Shown in pieces: positions 8,125 through 16,766 of a stretch of DNA of 64,000 nucleotides. Source of the stretch: Propionicicella superfundia DSM 22317 (GTDB lineage: Bacteria; Actinomycetota; Actinomycetes; Propionibacteriales; Propionibacteriaceae); the NCBI RefSeq assembly GCF_000423465.1, contig NZ_KE384020.1, positions 675,671 through 739,670 of the forward strand. Direction: 5' to 3'. Positions within the stretch are counted from its first letter, which is position 1, and every line of letters starts with the position of its first letter. Below the pieces are notes generated by a model. That model searched no databases and was not told the origin of the DNA. It worked only from the letters and a program-made list of their open reading frames with translations. A program made the position numbers and the translations under genes.

Positions 8125-9453
8125 TCACGCGGTGACGACGCGCGGGTACAGGTCGTCGGCGGGCGGATCCCATGCTCCCGCGTCCGCGGGCACCTGGTCG
8201 CCGGTGCGGATGTCCTTCACCTCGCCCGTGTGACCTCCGAACCACACGAACGGGATGCCGCGCCGGTCTGCGTAGCGGATCTGCTTGCCGTACTTGTCCG
8301 CCTTCGGCGCCACCTCGACCGGGATCCCGCGAGCGCGCAGGGCACGGGCGACCGACATGGCGTCGGATCGCGTCTCCTCCGCGTCGACCGCGACGAGCAC
8401 GCAGGTCGGCACCGGCCTGGTGGACGTCAGCCGCTGTTTGCCGATGAGCGGGACGAGGATCCGCGACACGCCGATCGACAGGCCGACGCCGGGATAGGTC
8501 GCACGGCCATCGCTGGCCAGGGAGTCGTAGCGCCCGCCGGACGAGATCGACCCCATCGACTCGTAGCCCTCCATCGTGGTCTCGTACACGGCGCCGGTGT
8601 AGTAGTCGAGGCCGCGGGCGATCTTGAGGTCGGCCACGACCCGGCCCGGGACGGCCGCTGCCGCCGCCTCGACGAGGCCCGCGAGCTGGTCGAGCCCGGC
8701 GTCCAGCAACGGGTGCTCGACGCCCAGCGCCCGCACTCGTCCGACGAAGGACGTGTCCGGCGCCGTGATCTGCGCCAGTTCCAGACAGCGCTCCGCCGCT
8801 GCGGACGACAGTCCGACCTCGTCGCGCAGCAGGCCGGCGACCACCGCCGGGCCCACCTTGTCGAGCTTGTCGACACGTTGCAGGACCGCCATCGGATCCT
8901 CGACGCCCAGCCCCCGGTAGAAGCCCTCGGAGAGCTGCCGGTTGTTCACGTGCATCTGTACGCGCGGGACGCCGAAGTCGGCGTGCAGCCGTTCCAGCGC
9001 GTCGAGGACCACCAGGGGAAGCTCGACGTCGTGGTGCGCGGCGAGGACGTCCGCCCCGACGATGTCGACGTCGGCCTGCAGGAACTCCCGGTACCGGCCC
9101 TCCTGAGGCCGCTCCCCCCGCCAGGCCTTCTGGATCTGGTACCGGCGGAACGGGAACGCGAGGTGCCCGGCGTTCTCCAGCACATACCGGGCGAACGGCA
9201 CCGTGAGGTCGTAGTGGAGGCCCAGCTCGTCGGCGGCGTCGTCGGCCGCGTGAAGCCGCCGCACGACGTACACCTCCTTGTCGATCTCGCCCTTGCGCGC
9301 GAGCTGATCGAGCGGCTCGACCGCCCGTGTCTCGACCGACGCGAAACCGTGCAGCTCGAAGGTGCGCCGCAGGCTGTCCAGGACGGCCAGTTCGACGATC
9401 CGGCCGGCCGGCAGGAACTCGGGGAAACCGGACAGTGCCTTGGGTCGTGCCAT
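8125..9453 (-). CDS. hisS: Histidyl-tRNA synthetase
   Basis: This 442-aa class II synthetase shows the HisRS motifs ARGLDYYTGAVYE and SSGGRYDSL, an N-terminal GFPEFLPAGR motif 1 region, and a C-terminal anticodon-binding domain beginning around TCVLVAVDAEE. The ATG at 9453 (MARPKALSG) is preceded by GGAGGA; a TTG six codons upstream falls in front of that site and is rejected. The start overlaps the stop of the upstream metallo-hydrolase (TAATG), so the two are translationally coupled, a conserved pairing in actinobacteria. Confidence 0.96.
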   Translation of the reverse strand: MARPKALSGFPEFLPAGRIVELAVLDSLRRTFELHGFASVETRAVEPLDQLARKGEIDKEVYVVRRLHAADDAADELGLHYDLTVPFARYVLENAGHLAFPFRRYQIQKAWRGERPQEGRYREFLQADVDIVGADVLAAHHDVELPLVVLDALERLHADFGVPRVQMHVNNRQLSEGFYRGLGVEDPMAVLQRVDKLDKVGPAVVAGLLRDEVGLSSAAAERCLELAQITAPDTSFVGRVRALGVEHPLLDAGLDQLAGLVEAAAAAVPGRVVADLKIARGLDYYTGAVYETTMEGYESMGSISSGGRYDSLASDGRATYPGVGLSIGVSRILVPLIGKQRLTSTRPVPTCVLVAVDAEETRSDAMSVARALRARGIPVEVAPKADKYGKQIRYADRRGIPFVWFGGHTGEVKDIRTGDQVPADAGAWDPPADDLYPRVVTA

Positions 9454-10157
9454 TACGACTGATTCCTCCAATAGTCCGATTGCAGATAGGGGTTCGTGAC
9501 CCGCTCGTAGCCGATGCTGGTCTGCGCACCGTGCCCGGGCAGCGCCACGACGTCGTCGGGCAGCGACAGGATCTGCACCTCCAGCGACCGGCGCATCGCG
9601 TCGTGGTCGCTACCCGGCAGATCGGTGCGCCCGATGGATCCGGCGAACAGGACGTCGCCGCTGAACATCACAGCCGACACCTCGGGATCGTCGGGGTAGT
9701 CGCACAGCGCCAACACGCTGCCCCCCGTGTGCCCGGGCGCGTGGCGGATCCGCAACCCGAGTCCTCCGAGGTCGAGTTCCATCAGGTCGTCCAGCTCCCT
9801 CACCAGCCACGGCTCGGGAAGGGTCTCACTCCCGGCGAGCGCCCGCAGCATCGGGGCCCAGTCCGGCGGCAGCCCCGCCCCCGGCTCCCGCAGCAGGCGA
9901 CGGTCGGCCGGGTGGATCCAGGTCTCGATCTCGTACTCGGCGGCCAGGCCGTGCGCGGCACCGATGTGGTCGAGATGGCCGTGCGTCAGAAGGATCGCCA
10001 CGGGGCGGAGCCGATGCCGCTCGACGAGCCGCCGCGCCATCTCATCGGCGCCCCAGCCGGGGTCGACGATCACGCAGTCGGTCCCGGGTGCCGCCGATCC
10101 GGCGACGAGGTAGCAGTTGGACTGCCACTGGCCGCTGGCGAACGACGTGATGAACAC
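9453..10157 (-). CDS. MBL-fold metallo-hydrolase, glyoxalase II-like
   Basis: This 234-aa metallo-beta-lactamase-fold hydrolase contains the metal-binding motif THGHLDHIG, HAPGHTGGS, SGDVLF with the bridging Asp, and a C-terminal PGHG. GSIGRTDLPGSD is typical of the glyoxalase II-like subgroup that precedes hisS in actinobacteria. The physiological substrate is not known; S-lactoylglutathione is unlikely in an organism probably using mycothiol. The start is a GTG. A TAGGCT hexamer (10164-10169, minus strand) sits 6 nt upstream of it, the spacing expected for a -10 element producing a leaderless transcript. Divergent from the DUF349 gene. Confidence 0.88.
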   Translation of the reverse strand: MFITSFASGQWQSNCYLVAGSAAPGTDCVIVDPGWGADEMARRLVERHRLRPVAILLTHGHLDHIGAAHGLAAEYEIETWIHPADRRLLREPGAGLPPDWAPMLRALAGSETLPEPWLVRELDDLMELDLGGLGLRIRHAPGHTGGSVLALCDYPDDPEVSAVMFSGDVLFAGSIGRTDLPGSDHDAMRRSLEVQILSLPDDVVALPGHGAQTSIGYERVTNPYLQSDYWRNQS

Positions 10158-10304
10158 CGGCCCAGCCTACAGTCCGGGGCACGCCTGCCCGCGCCGTGCC
10201 CGGGCCCCGGTCGGGCCCCCGTGGCTCCGCCCGACACGCGCATCCACACCCCGGAACCGAGAGATAGGTGCCGACCGGGGGCACGGTCGGGCAAGATGTG
10301 CGGT

Positions 10305-11546
10305 ATGACTCAGCCCGCACGTCCGGCCGACTTCGGCCGTGTCGCCGAGGACGGAACCGTCTACGTGATCACCTCCGACGGGGAGCGCGTGGTCGGCCAG
10401 GTCCCCGATGCCACCTCGGATGCCGCTCTCGCCATCTTCGTCCGCCGTTTCGAAGCCCTCGACGTCGAGGTGTCGCTGCTGGAACAACGGGTCGGCAACG
10501 GCGCGCTCGGGCCCGAGGACGCGCGTCGCGCCATCGCGACCGCGCGCGGCAACATCGAGCAGGCGAATGCCGTCGGGGACCTCGCCGGGCTGCTGACCCG
10601 CCTGGACGCGCTGGCGCCGGTCCTGAGCCAGCAGGCCGAGGCTCGCCGGGCGCAGCGGGCGCAGCAGAACGAGGAGACGCGGGCCGCGAAGGAGGCCATG
10701 GTCGCCGAGGCGGAGGAACTGGCCGCCGGCACCGACTGGCGCGGCGGGGTCAACCGCTTCCGCACCCTCCTGGAGGGATGGAAGGCGCTCCCCCGCATCG
10801 ACCGGGCGACCGACGACGCGCTGTGGCACCGGTTCTCCGCAGCACGCACGACCTACACGCGCCGCCGCAAGGTGCAGTTCGCCGAACAGGCACAACGTCG
10901 CGAGACCGCGCGCAAGGCCAAGGAAGAGATCATCGCCGAGGCCGAACAGATCGCCGACTCGACGGACTGGGGTCTGACGTCCGCGGAGTTCCGTGACCTC
11001 ATGGCCCGGTGGAAGGCCGCGGGGCCCGCGCCGCGCGACGTGGACGATGCCCTGTGGGCCCGCTTCCGCGGCCTGCAGGACCAGTTCTTCTCCGCACGCC
11101 AGTCGGCCCAGCGGGAGCAGTCGGCCGAGTTCGCCGACAACCTCGCCGCCAAGGAGGAACTGCTCGCGCGTGCCGAGGCCGAGATCCTGCCGGTCACCGA
11201 TGTCCAGGTCGCCCGCGCGGCGCATCGGACATTCCTCGAGCAGTTCAACGCGCTCGGCAAGGTGCCTCGCGAGGCGATCCGCGGGCTCGACAACCGCATC
11301 AGGGCATTGGACAGCGCCATTCAGAAGGCATCCGACGAGGAGTGGCGACGCACCGACCCCGAGGCACGCGCCAGGGCCGCAGACACCGTCTCCATGCTCG
11401 AGACCGAGATCGAGCGGCTGCGCACCAAGGCGGCCAAGGCCGAGGACCGTGGCGACTCCCAGGCTGCAGCCAAGGCCATGGATTCGATCGCCACGTACCA
11501 GACCTGGCTCGAACAGGCGCAGAAGGCGCTGGCCGAGTTCTCCTGA
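10305..11546 (+). CDS. DUF349 domain-containing protein
   Basis: This 413-aa, highly charged, largely helical protein has an N-terminal part (about 1-100) containing SDGERVVGQV. It is followed by three degenerate DUF349 repeats, recognisable by an Ala/Glu-rich helix, a TDW-type turn and a W-K-A/LW-F pattern (GTDWRGGVNRFRTLLEGWKAL, STDWGLTSAEF with LMARWKAAG, then a more divergent TDVQVARAAHRTFLEQF). Coiled-coil character is likely throughout. Function unknown, although the family is near-universal in actinobacteria. It is convergent with rel and divergent from the MBL hydrolase. Confidence 0.85.
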   Translation: MTQPARPADFGRVAEDGTVYVITSDGERVVGQVPDATSDAALAIFVRRFEALDVEVSLLEQRVGNGALGPEDARRAIATARGNIEQANAVGDLAGLLTRLDALAPVLSQQAEARRAQRAQQNEETRAAKEAMVAEAEELAAGTDWRGGVNRFRTLLEGWKALPRIDRATDDALWHRFSAARTTYTRRRKVQFAEQAQRRETARKAKEEIIAEAEQIADSTDWGLTSAEFRDLMARWKAAGPAPRDVDDALWARFRGLQDQFFSARQSAQREQSAEFADNLAAKEELLARAEAEILPVTDVQVARAAHRTFLEQFNALGKVPREAIRGLDNRIRALDSAIQKASDEEWRRTDPEARARAADTVSMLETEIERLRTKAAKAEDRGDSQAAAKAMDSIATYQTWLEQAQKALAEFS

Positions 11547-11555
11547 GCTCCGCCC

Positions 11556-11573
11556 GGGCGTGGTTCTACGCCC
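11556..11573. terminator. Short hairpin between the convergent DUF349 gene and rel
   Basis: GGGCGT (11556-11561) and ACGCCC (11568-11573) can pair around a 6-nt loop in the 48-nt gap between two convergent genes. The stem is short and there is no U-tract, so this is only a weak terminator candidate. Confidence 0.35.
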
Positions 11574-11594
11574 CGCCGCGGCCGGCGGTCCGCG

Positions 11595-13877
11595 CTACTG
11601 CTTGATGCGGTAGACGTCGTAGACGCCGGAGACCCGTCGGATCGACGTCAGCACGTGCTCCAGATGGGTCGGATCGGGCGTCTCGAACGTGAGGCGGACG
11701 CGGAACACTCTGTCCTTCGTCGCGTTCATCGCGGCGGACAGGATGTTGAGGTGCTGGTCGGACAGCACGCGCGTGACATCGCTCAGCAGACCGGTGCGGT
11801 CGAGCCCGTCCACCTGCACGGCCACGAGGTAGGACGTCTCGACCGACGGCTTGCCCCACGCCACCTGCACGATCCGTTCCGGCGTCGACAGCAGGTGCGC
11901 GGCATTCGTACAGTCGCGCCGGTGCACCGACACCCCTTCGCCGCGGGTGACGAAGCCGATGATCTCGTCCCCGAACACGGGCGTGCAGCACTTCGCGAGC
12001 TTGACATACACCGCCGCGTCGCCCTCGACCACGACACCGCTCTCGTTGCGGCCGCGGCTCGCCGGCCGTCCGTGATGGACGAGGATCGACTCGTCCTCCA
12101 TCGAGTCGTCGGCGGCCTCCTCGGGACCGCCGATGATCGTCACCAGCCGCTGCACGGCCGCCTGGGCGCTGACCGTCCCCTCGCCGACCGCCGCGTACAG
12201 GGCGTTGACATCGGCCAGCCGGAAGTAGTCGGCCAGTTCGGTGAGCAACTCGTGCGTCACCTGCTTCTGGGCCGACACCCCGGCGCGTCGCAACTGCTTG
12301 CCGAGCAGTTCCTTGCCGGCCTCGATGGACTCCTCGCGGCGCTCGCGGGTGAAGAACTGGCGGATCTTCGCACGCGCACGCGGGCTCTTCACGAAGTGGA
12401 GCCAGTCGCGGCTCGGGCCCGCGGTAGGCGACTTGGACGTCAGGATCTCGACGACGTCCCCGCTCGACAACGTCGACTGGAGCGGCACCAGCCGGCCATT
12501 GACCCGCGCCCCGATACATCGGTGCCCGACCTCGGTGTGGACGGCATACGCGAAGTCGACCGGCGTCGCCCCCTGCACCAGCCCGTGGATGTCACCCTTC
12601 GGGGTGAACACGTACACCTCGGTGGAGTTGATCTCGAATCGCAGCGAGTCGAGGAACTCGCTCGGATCCTCGGTCTCACGGCCCCACTGGGTGATCTGCT
12701 TGACCCAGTTGAAGTCGCCGACGTCGCGCTGCATCTCCTTGTACTTCCAGTGCGCGGCGACGCCGTACTCGGCCCGGCGGTGCATCTCATGCGTACGGAT
12801 CTGGAACTCTACCGGCTTGCCGCCCGGGCCCAGCACCGTCGTGTGCAGGGACTGGTAGAGGTTGAACTTCGGCATCGCGATGTAGTCCTTGATGCGCCCC
12901 GGCAACGGACTCCACCGCTCGTGCAGGACGCCGAGGGCCGCATAGCAGTCCTTCTGGGAGTCCACGAGGATGCGCAGCCCCACGAGGTCGTAGATCTCGG
13001 CGAACTCGCGGCCGCGCACGATCATCTTCTGATAGATCGAGTAGTAGTGCTTCGGCCTCCCGACCACTATGGCCTTGATCTTGGCCCGTTCGAGGTCGTT
13101 CTTCACCAGTTCGGTGACGCCGGTGATGTACTCGTCGCGGCGCGGTGCCTCCGCGGCGACCAGACGCACGATCTCGTCGTACACCTTCGGCTCCAGCGTG
13201 GCGAACGACAGGTCCTCCAACTCCCACTTGAGGGCGTTCATGCCGAGGCGATGGGCGAGCGGCGCGAAGATCTCCAGCGTGTCCTTCGCGATGCGATTCT
13301 GCTTGTCCTGGCGCAGGAAGTGAATCGTCCGCAGGTTGTGCAGCCGATCGGCGAGCTTGATGACGAGCACGCGGATGTCCTTGCTCATCGCCATCACCAT
13401 CTTGCGGATGGTCTCGGCCTTCGCGGTCTCGCCGTACTGCACCTTGTCGAGCTTCGTGACGCCGTCGACCATGTCGGCGACCTCCTGCCCGAAGTCGGCG
13501 GTGAGCTGCTCCATGGTGTAGGAGGTGTCCTCGACCGTGTCGTGCAGCAGCGCCGCGCAGATCGTCGGGTCGGTCATCCCGAGCTCGGCCAGGATCGTCG
13601 CCACCGCCAGCGGATGCGTGATGTACGCCGCGCCCGACTTGCGTGTCTGGCCCTGGTGGTAGTGGTCGGCGGTGCGATAGGCGCGCTCGATCAGCGCGAC
13701 ATCGGCCTTCGGGTTGTGCTCCTTGAGGATGGTCAGCAGCGGGTCGAGCACGGCGGGAGGTTGCGCGCGAGGGGCCCCCAGGCGGGCAAGGGCGTGCCGG
13801 ACGCGCAGCCGCGGAGCCTCCGTCACGATCGGAGTGATGGTTCCGGGCATGTTCTCGGCGGCTGCCTCCTCCACCAT
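11595..13877 (-). CDS. rel: Bifunctional (p)ppGpp synthetase/hydrolase (Rel)
   Basis: This protein of about 760 aa is the long RelA/SpoT homologue. The HD hydrolase domain shows HDTVED (112-117). The synthetase domain shows YSIYQKM and YDLVGLRI and ends in PGRIKDYIAMPK. The RIKD is the RXKD form found in bifunctional enzymes, not the acidic EXDD of synthetase-only RelA. A TGS domain (VYVFTPKGDIHGL...GDVVEILTSK), a conserved-cysteine region (KLAKCCTPV) and a C-terminal ACT domain follow. I chose the ATG at 13877 (MVEEAAAEN). The adjacent GAAGGAGG is very close, so the next-codon GTG (13874) or the ATG at 13850 are alternatives. It lies in the conserved secDF-apt-rel order. Confidence 0.95.
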   Translation of the reverse strand: MVEEAAAENMPGTITPIVTEAPRLRVRHALARLGAPRAQPPAVLDPLLTILKEHNPKADVALIERAYRTADHYHQGQTRKSGAAYITHPLAVATILAELGMTDPTICAALLHDTVEDTSYTMEQLTADFGQEVADMVDGVTKLDKVQYGETAKAETIRKMVMAMSKDIRVLVIKLADRLHNLRTIHFLRQDKQNRIAKDTLEIFAPLAHRLGMNALKWELEDLSFATLEPKVYDEIVRLVAAEAPRRDEYITGVTELVKNDLERAKIKAIVVGRPKHYYSIYQKMIVRGREFAEIYDLVGLRILVDSQKDCYAALGVLHERWSPLPGRIKDYIAMPKFNLYQSLHTTVLGPGGKPVEFQIRTHEMHRRAEYGVAAHWKYKEMQRDVGDFNWVKQITQWGRETEDPSEFLDSLRFEINSTEVYVFTPKGDIHGLVQGATPVDFAYAVHTEVGHRCIGARVNGRLVPLQSTLSSGDVVEILTSKSPTAGPSRDWLHFVKSPRARAKIRQFFTRERREESIEAGKELLGKQLRRAGVSAQKQVTHELLTELADYFRLADVNALYAAVGEGTVSAQAAVQRLVTIIGGPEEAADDSMEDESILVHHGRPASRGRNESGVVVEGDAAVYVKLAKCCTPVFGDEIIGFVTRGEGVSVHRRDCTNAAHLLSTPERIVQVAWGKPSVETSYLVAVQVDGLDRTGLLSDVTRVLSDQHLNILSAAMNATKDRVFRVRLTFETPDPTHLEHVLTSIRRVSGVYDVYRIKQ

Positions 13878-13949
13878 CCCTCCTTCACGGGCGGGGACCT
13901 GCTGGGTGTTCCATCGTAGCCCGCCCTCTCGCGGGCACGATAACACCGA

Positions 13950-15041
13950 TCAGAGATAGGGCAGACCGGTCTCCTCGTTCCGCGGCGGACGAGGCCGATG
14001 CGGGGCCCCGGCCGCGGTCGACTTGCGCACGACGACGAGTTCGTCGCCGACGTCGAGCTTCGCGACCGTCGGATCGTAGAACGGCCGTAGCGACTGATGG
14101 CGGACGACGCCGAGCACCCGTTCGCCGGTGATGTCGGCCGGCCCGAGGCCGACCTCCGCGGCCGTGATGAGCCGCTGGGCGACCTCCAGCCCCTCGGCGC
14201 TCGACAGGAGGTCCTCGATCACCGCGCCGAGATGCGGGTTCACCGACGAGATGCCGACGAGCCGGCCGACGGCATCGGCGGACGTGATGACCGAGTCGGC
14301 ACCGGACTGCCTCACCAGCGCGACGTTGGCGCTCTCTCGCACCGACACCGTCATGTGCGCCCCAGGATTGAGCTGGCGCACCGTGAGCGTCGTGAGGATG
14401 GCCGTGTCGTCGCGGCCGAGGGCGATGATGACCTCGCGGGCCTTCGAGATCTCGGCGCGCCGCAGCAGCGTGCGGGACGAGACGTCCCCCTCGAAGGCGG
14501 CGTAGCCGTCCCGGTTCGCCTCGGCCACGGCCCGCGGGTTGCTGTCGAGCACGACGATCTTCTCGGGCAGCCGCTCATGGCGGCGCAGAGTCGCGACGGC
14601 GCTACGGCCCGTCGTGCCGTAGCCCATCACGACGGTGTGGCCTCTCATCCGTTTCCTCCACCTGGTGTCGAGCAGGGCACGGCGGCCCTGATTGGCCAGC
14701 ACCTCGAGCGTGGTGCCGACCAACAGCACCAGGAACGAGATGCGCAGCGGGGTGACGATGAGCGCGTTGATCAGACGCGCATGGGGAGCGACCGGGGTGA
14801 TGTCGCCGTAGCCCGTCGTCGTCACGGTGACCGTCGAGTAGTACAGGGCGTCGATGAAGGACACCCCGTCGTGCGCGACGTTGTCGGAATAGCTGCCGCG
14901 ATCGAGGTAGACGATCAGCGTGCTCACCAGCAGCAGCCCCAGCGCGAGCAGACCTCGCCGCGCGAGCTCGCCCAGCGGCGTGCGGGATCGCTCGGGCAAT
15001 CGCACGAGCGTCTGGTACCCCCAGCCGGTCGGCGTCGCCAT
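13950..15041 (-). CDS. Potassium channel protein with RCK (TrkA-N) domain
   Basis: This 363-aa protein has a first membrane helix at about 29-46, a pore loop with the selectivity filter TTTGYGD (74-80), a second helix at about 92-117, and a cytoplasmic Rossmann-type RCK domain starting with the nucleotide-binding GYGTTG (140-145). That is the layout of MthK/Kch-type ligand-gated K+ channels. The rest contains a C-terminal TrkA-C-like segment (LGVVRHQSLRPFYDPTV). The ATG overlaps the apt stop by one base (TGATG), so it is coupled to apt, an unusual insertion between apt and rel. Confidence 0.85.
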   Translation of the reverse strand: MATPTGWGYQTLVRLPERSRTPLGELARRGLLALGLLLVSTLIVYLDRGSYSDNVAHDGVSFIDALYYSTVTVTTTGYGDITPVAPHARLINALIVTPLRISFLVLLVGTTLEVLANQGRRALLDTRWRKRMRGHTVVMGYGTTGRSAVATLRRHERLPEKIVVLDSNPRAVAEANRDGYAAFEGDVSSRTLLRRAEISKAREVIIALGRDDTAILTTLTVRQLNPGAHMTVSVRESANVALVRQSGADSVITSADAVGRLVGISSVNPHLGAVIEDLLSSAEGLEVAQRLITAAEVGLGPADITGERVLGVVRHQSLRPFYDPTVAKLDVGDELVVVRKSTAAGAPHRPRPPRNEETGLPYL

Positions 15042-15571
15042 CAGACCGTCACCACCGCCGAGAGATCCGCGACGCCGAGCGACTCGAGGTACGTCCGCCC
15101 CCCGAGGAAACCCAGCTCCATCAGCACCGCCACGTGCACGAGCTCCGCGCCGAGGCGTCGGCACAGCAGGGCCGTCGCGCCGATCGTCCCGCCGGTGGCG
15201 AGCACGTCGTCGACGATCATCACCCGCGCCCCGGGGCCCACCGCATCCTCGTGAACGGTCAGCGTCGCCTCGCCGTACTCGAGAGCGAACGACTCGCTCA
15301 GCGTCGCCCCGGGAAGCTTGCCGGGTTTGCGCACCGGGACGAACCCGGCGCCCAGCGCCAGGGCGACGGGGGCAGCGAAGATGAATCCCCGTGCCTCCAT
15401 GCCCATCACAACGTCGATGCCGTCCGGGGCCGACGCCGCCAGCGCGCCGACCGCCGCGCCGAAGCCCGCGGGGTCGCGCAGCAGCGGCGTGATGTCCTTG
15501 AACACGACGCCCGGCTCGGGAAAATCGGGCACGTCCCTGATGAGGCCCGCGATGACGCCCCCGTCCGACAC
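15041..15571 (-). CDS. apt: Adenine phosphoribosyltransferase
   Basis: This 176-aa type I phosphoribosyltransferase salvages adenine to AMP using PRPP. The PRPP-binding loop is VMIVDDVLATGGT, and the N-terminal FPEPGVVFKDITPLL and RKPGKLPG segments are characteristic of Apt. It lies directly after secF (4-nt gap) and overlaps the channel gene, in the actinobacterial secD-secF-apt-rel order. The association with rel fits purine and (p)ppGpp metabolism. Confidence 0.95.
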   Translation of the reverse strand: MSDGGVIAGLIRDVPDFPEPGVVFKDITPLLRDPAGFGAAVGALAASAPDGIDVVMGMEARGFIFAAPVALALGAGFVPVRKPGKLPGATLSESFALEYGEATLTVHEDAVGPGARVMIVDDVLATGGTIGATALLCRRLGAELVHVAVLMELGFLGGRTYLESLGVADLSAVVTV

Positions 15572-15575
15572 GGCG

Positions 15576-16766
15576 CTACCCCTTCTTCGCCGGCCCGCGC
15601 TTGTCGCGCACGGGCACGGCCGTGGGCGACGCGATCGCCTCGGTCGTCGTCATCGTCACGGCGACGCGCGCGGCCTCGCGGTCGGCACGCCGTCGGACGC
15701 GGTTGCGCTGCGCCACCATCTCCGGCTCACGTTCCTTGAGCTGGGCCAGCAGCGGCGTCGCGATGAAGATGGACGAGTACGCGCCGGCGAGCATGCCCAC
15801 GAACAGCACCAGCCCGACATCCTTCAGCGGCCCGGTGCCGAGGACGAACACACCCGTGACCAGCAGCGCGGCGACCGGCAGCACGCCGATGATCGTCGTG
15901 TTGACCGACCGCACGAGCACCTGGTTGACGGCGTTGTTGGCCGCCTCCGAGTACGTCCGGTTGGTGTTCTTCAGGTCGGCCGTGTTCTCCCTGACCTTGT
16001 CGAACACCACCACCGTGTCGTACAGCGAATACCCGAGGATCGTCAGCATGCCGATGAGCGACGCCGGGGTGAAGGCGAACCCCGCGATCGCGAACACGCC
16101 GATGGTGACGACGAGGTCGTGCACGAGCGCGACCAGCGCCGAGATGGCCATCTTCGCCTCGCGGAAGTAGATCCAGATGAGCAGCGACACCAGCGCGAGG
16201 AACACCACCAGCGCGATGATCCCCTGGTTCGTGATCTGCTGGCCCCAACTCGCGCCGACGAGGCTGTAGGCGACCTCGTTGCCGTCGACGCCCACGGCAT
16301 CGCCGATGGCCGTCTTCACCTGGGAGATCTCATCGACCTCCAGGCTGCGGGTCTGCACGCGGATCGAGCCGTCGCCGATCTTCTGCACCGGGACGTCGGC
16401 CATGTCGGGCAGGTCGAGGCCGATCACGGCGTCCTGCACCTTGGCGACCGCCTCGTCGGTGGCCTGCGTCGCCACGGTGAACTCGGCGCCGCCCCGGAAC
16501 TCGATGCTCAGGTTCAGGCCGCGAACGGCGAAGGCGACGACGCAGATGAGGAGCACGACCGCCGACACCGAGTACCACAAGCGACGATGGCCGATGAAGT
16601 CGTAGGACAGCGCACCCGTGTAGAGCTTGTGGGCCAGGCTCGTCTTGCGCTGCTCCTCCGCTTTCGCCCCGGCGGGAGACGCCGTCGCCGAGCGCTCCTG
16701 GGTGACCGGCTCCACCGGGGTGGAGCCGAGCTCGTCGAGAGGGCCGGTTTCCTTCTTGGGGGTCAC
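15576..16766 (-). CDS. secF: Protein translocase subunit SecF
   Basis: This 396-aa RND-type membrane protein works with SecD and YajC to use the proton-motive force late in Sec-dependent export. A long hydrophilic N-terminal tail (about 1-60) precedes the first membrane helix (SVSAVVLLICVVAFAV), the conserved LSIEFRGGAEF and the P1-like periplasmic domain. Five further helices follow, including GYSLYDTVVVFDKVRE. The start is a GTG that overlaps the secD stop (GTGA). A basic C-terminal tail ends KKG. Confidence 0.95.
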   Translation of the reverse strand: MTPKKETGPLDELGSTPVEPVTQERSATASPAGAKAEEQRKTSLAHKLYTGALSYDFIGHRRLWYSVSAVVLLICVVAFAVRGLNLSIEFRGGAEFTVATQATDEAVAKVQDAVIGLDLPDMADVPVQKIGDGSIRVQTRSLEVDEISQVKTAIGDAVGVDGNEVAYSLVGASWGQQITNQGIIALVVFLALVSLLIWIYFREAKMAISALVALVHDLVVTIGVFAIAGFAFTPASLIGMLTILGYSLYDTVVVFDKVRENTADLKNTNRTYSEAANNAVNQVLVRSVNTTIIGVLPVAALLVTGVFVLGTGPLKDVGLVLFVGMLAGAYSSIFIATPLLAQLKEREPEMVAQRNRVRRRADREAARVAVTMTTTEAIASPTAVPVRDKRGPAKKG

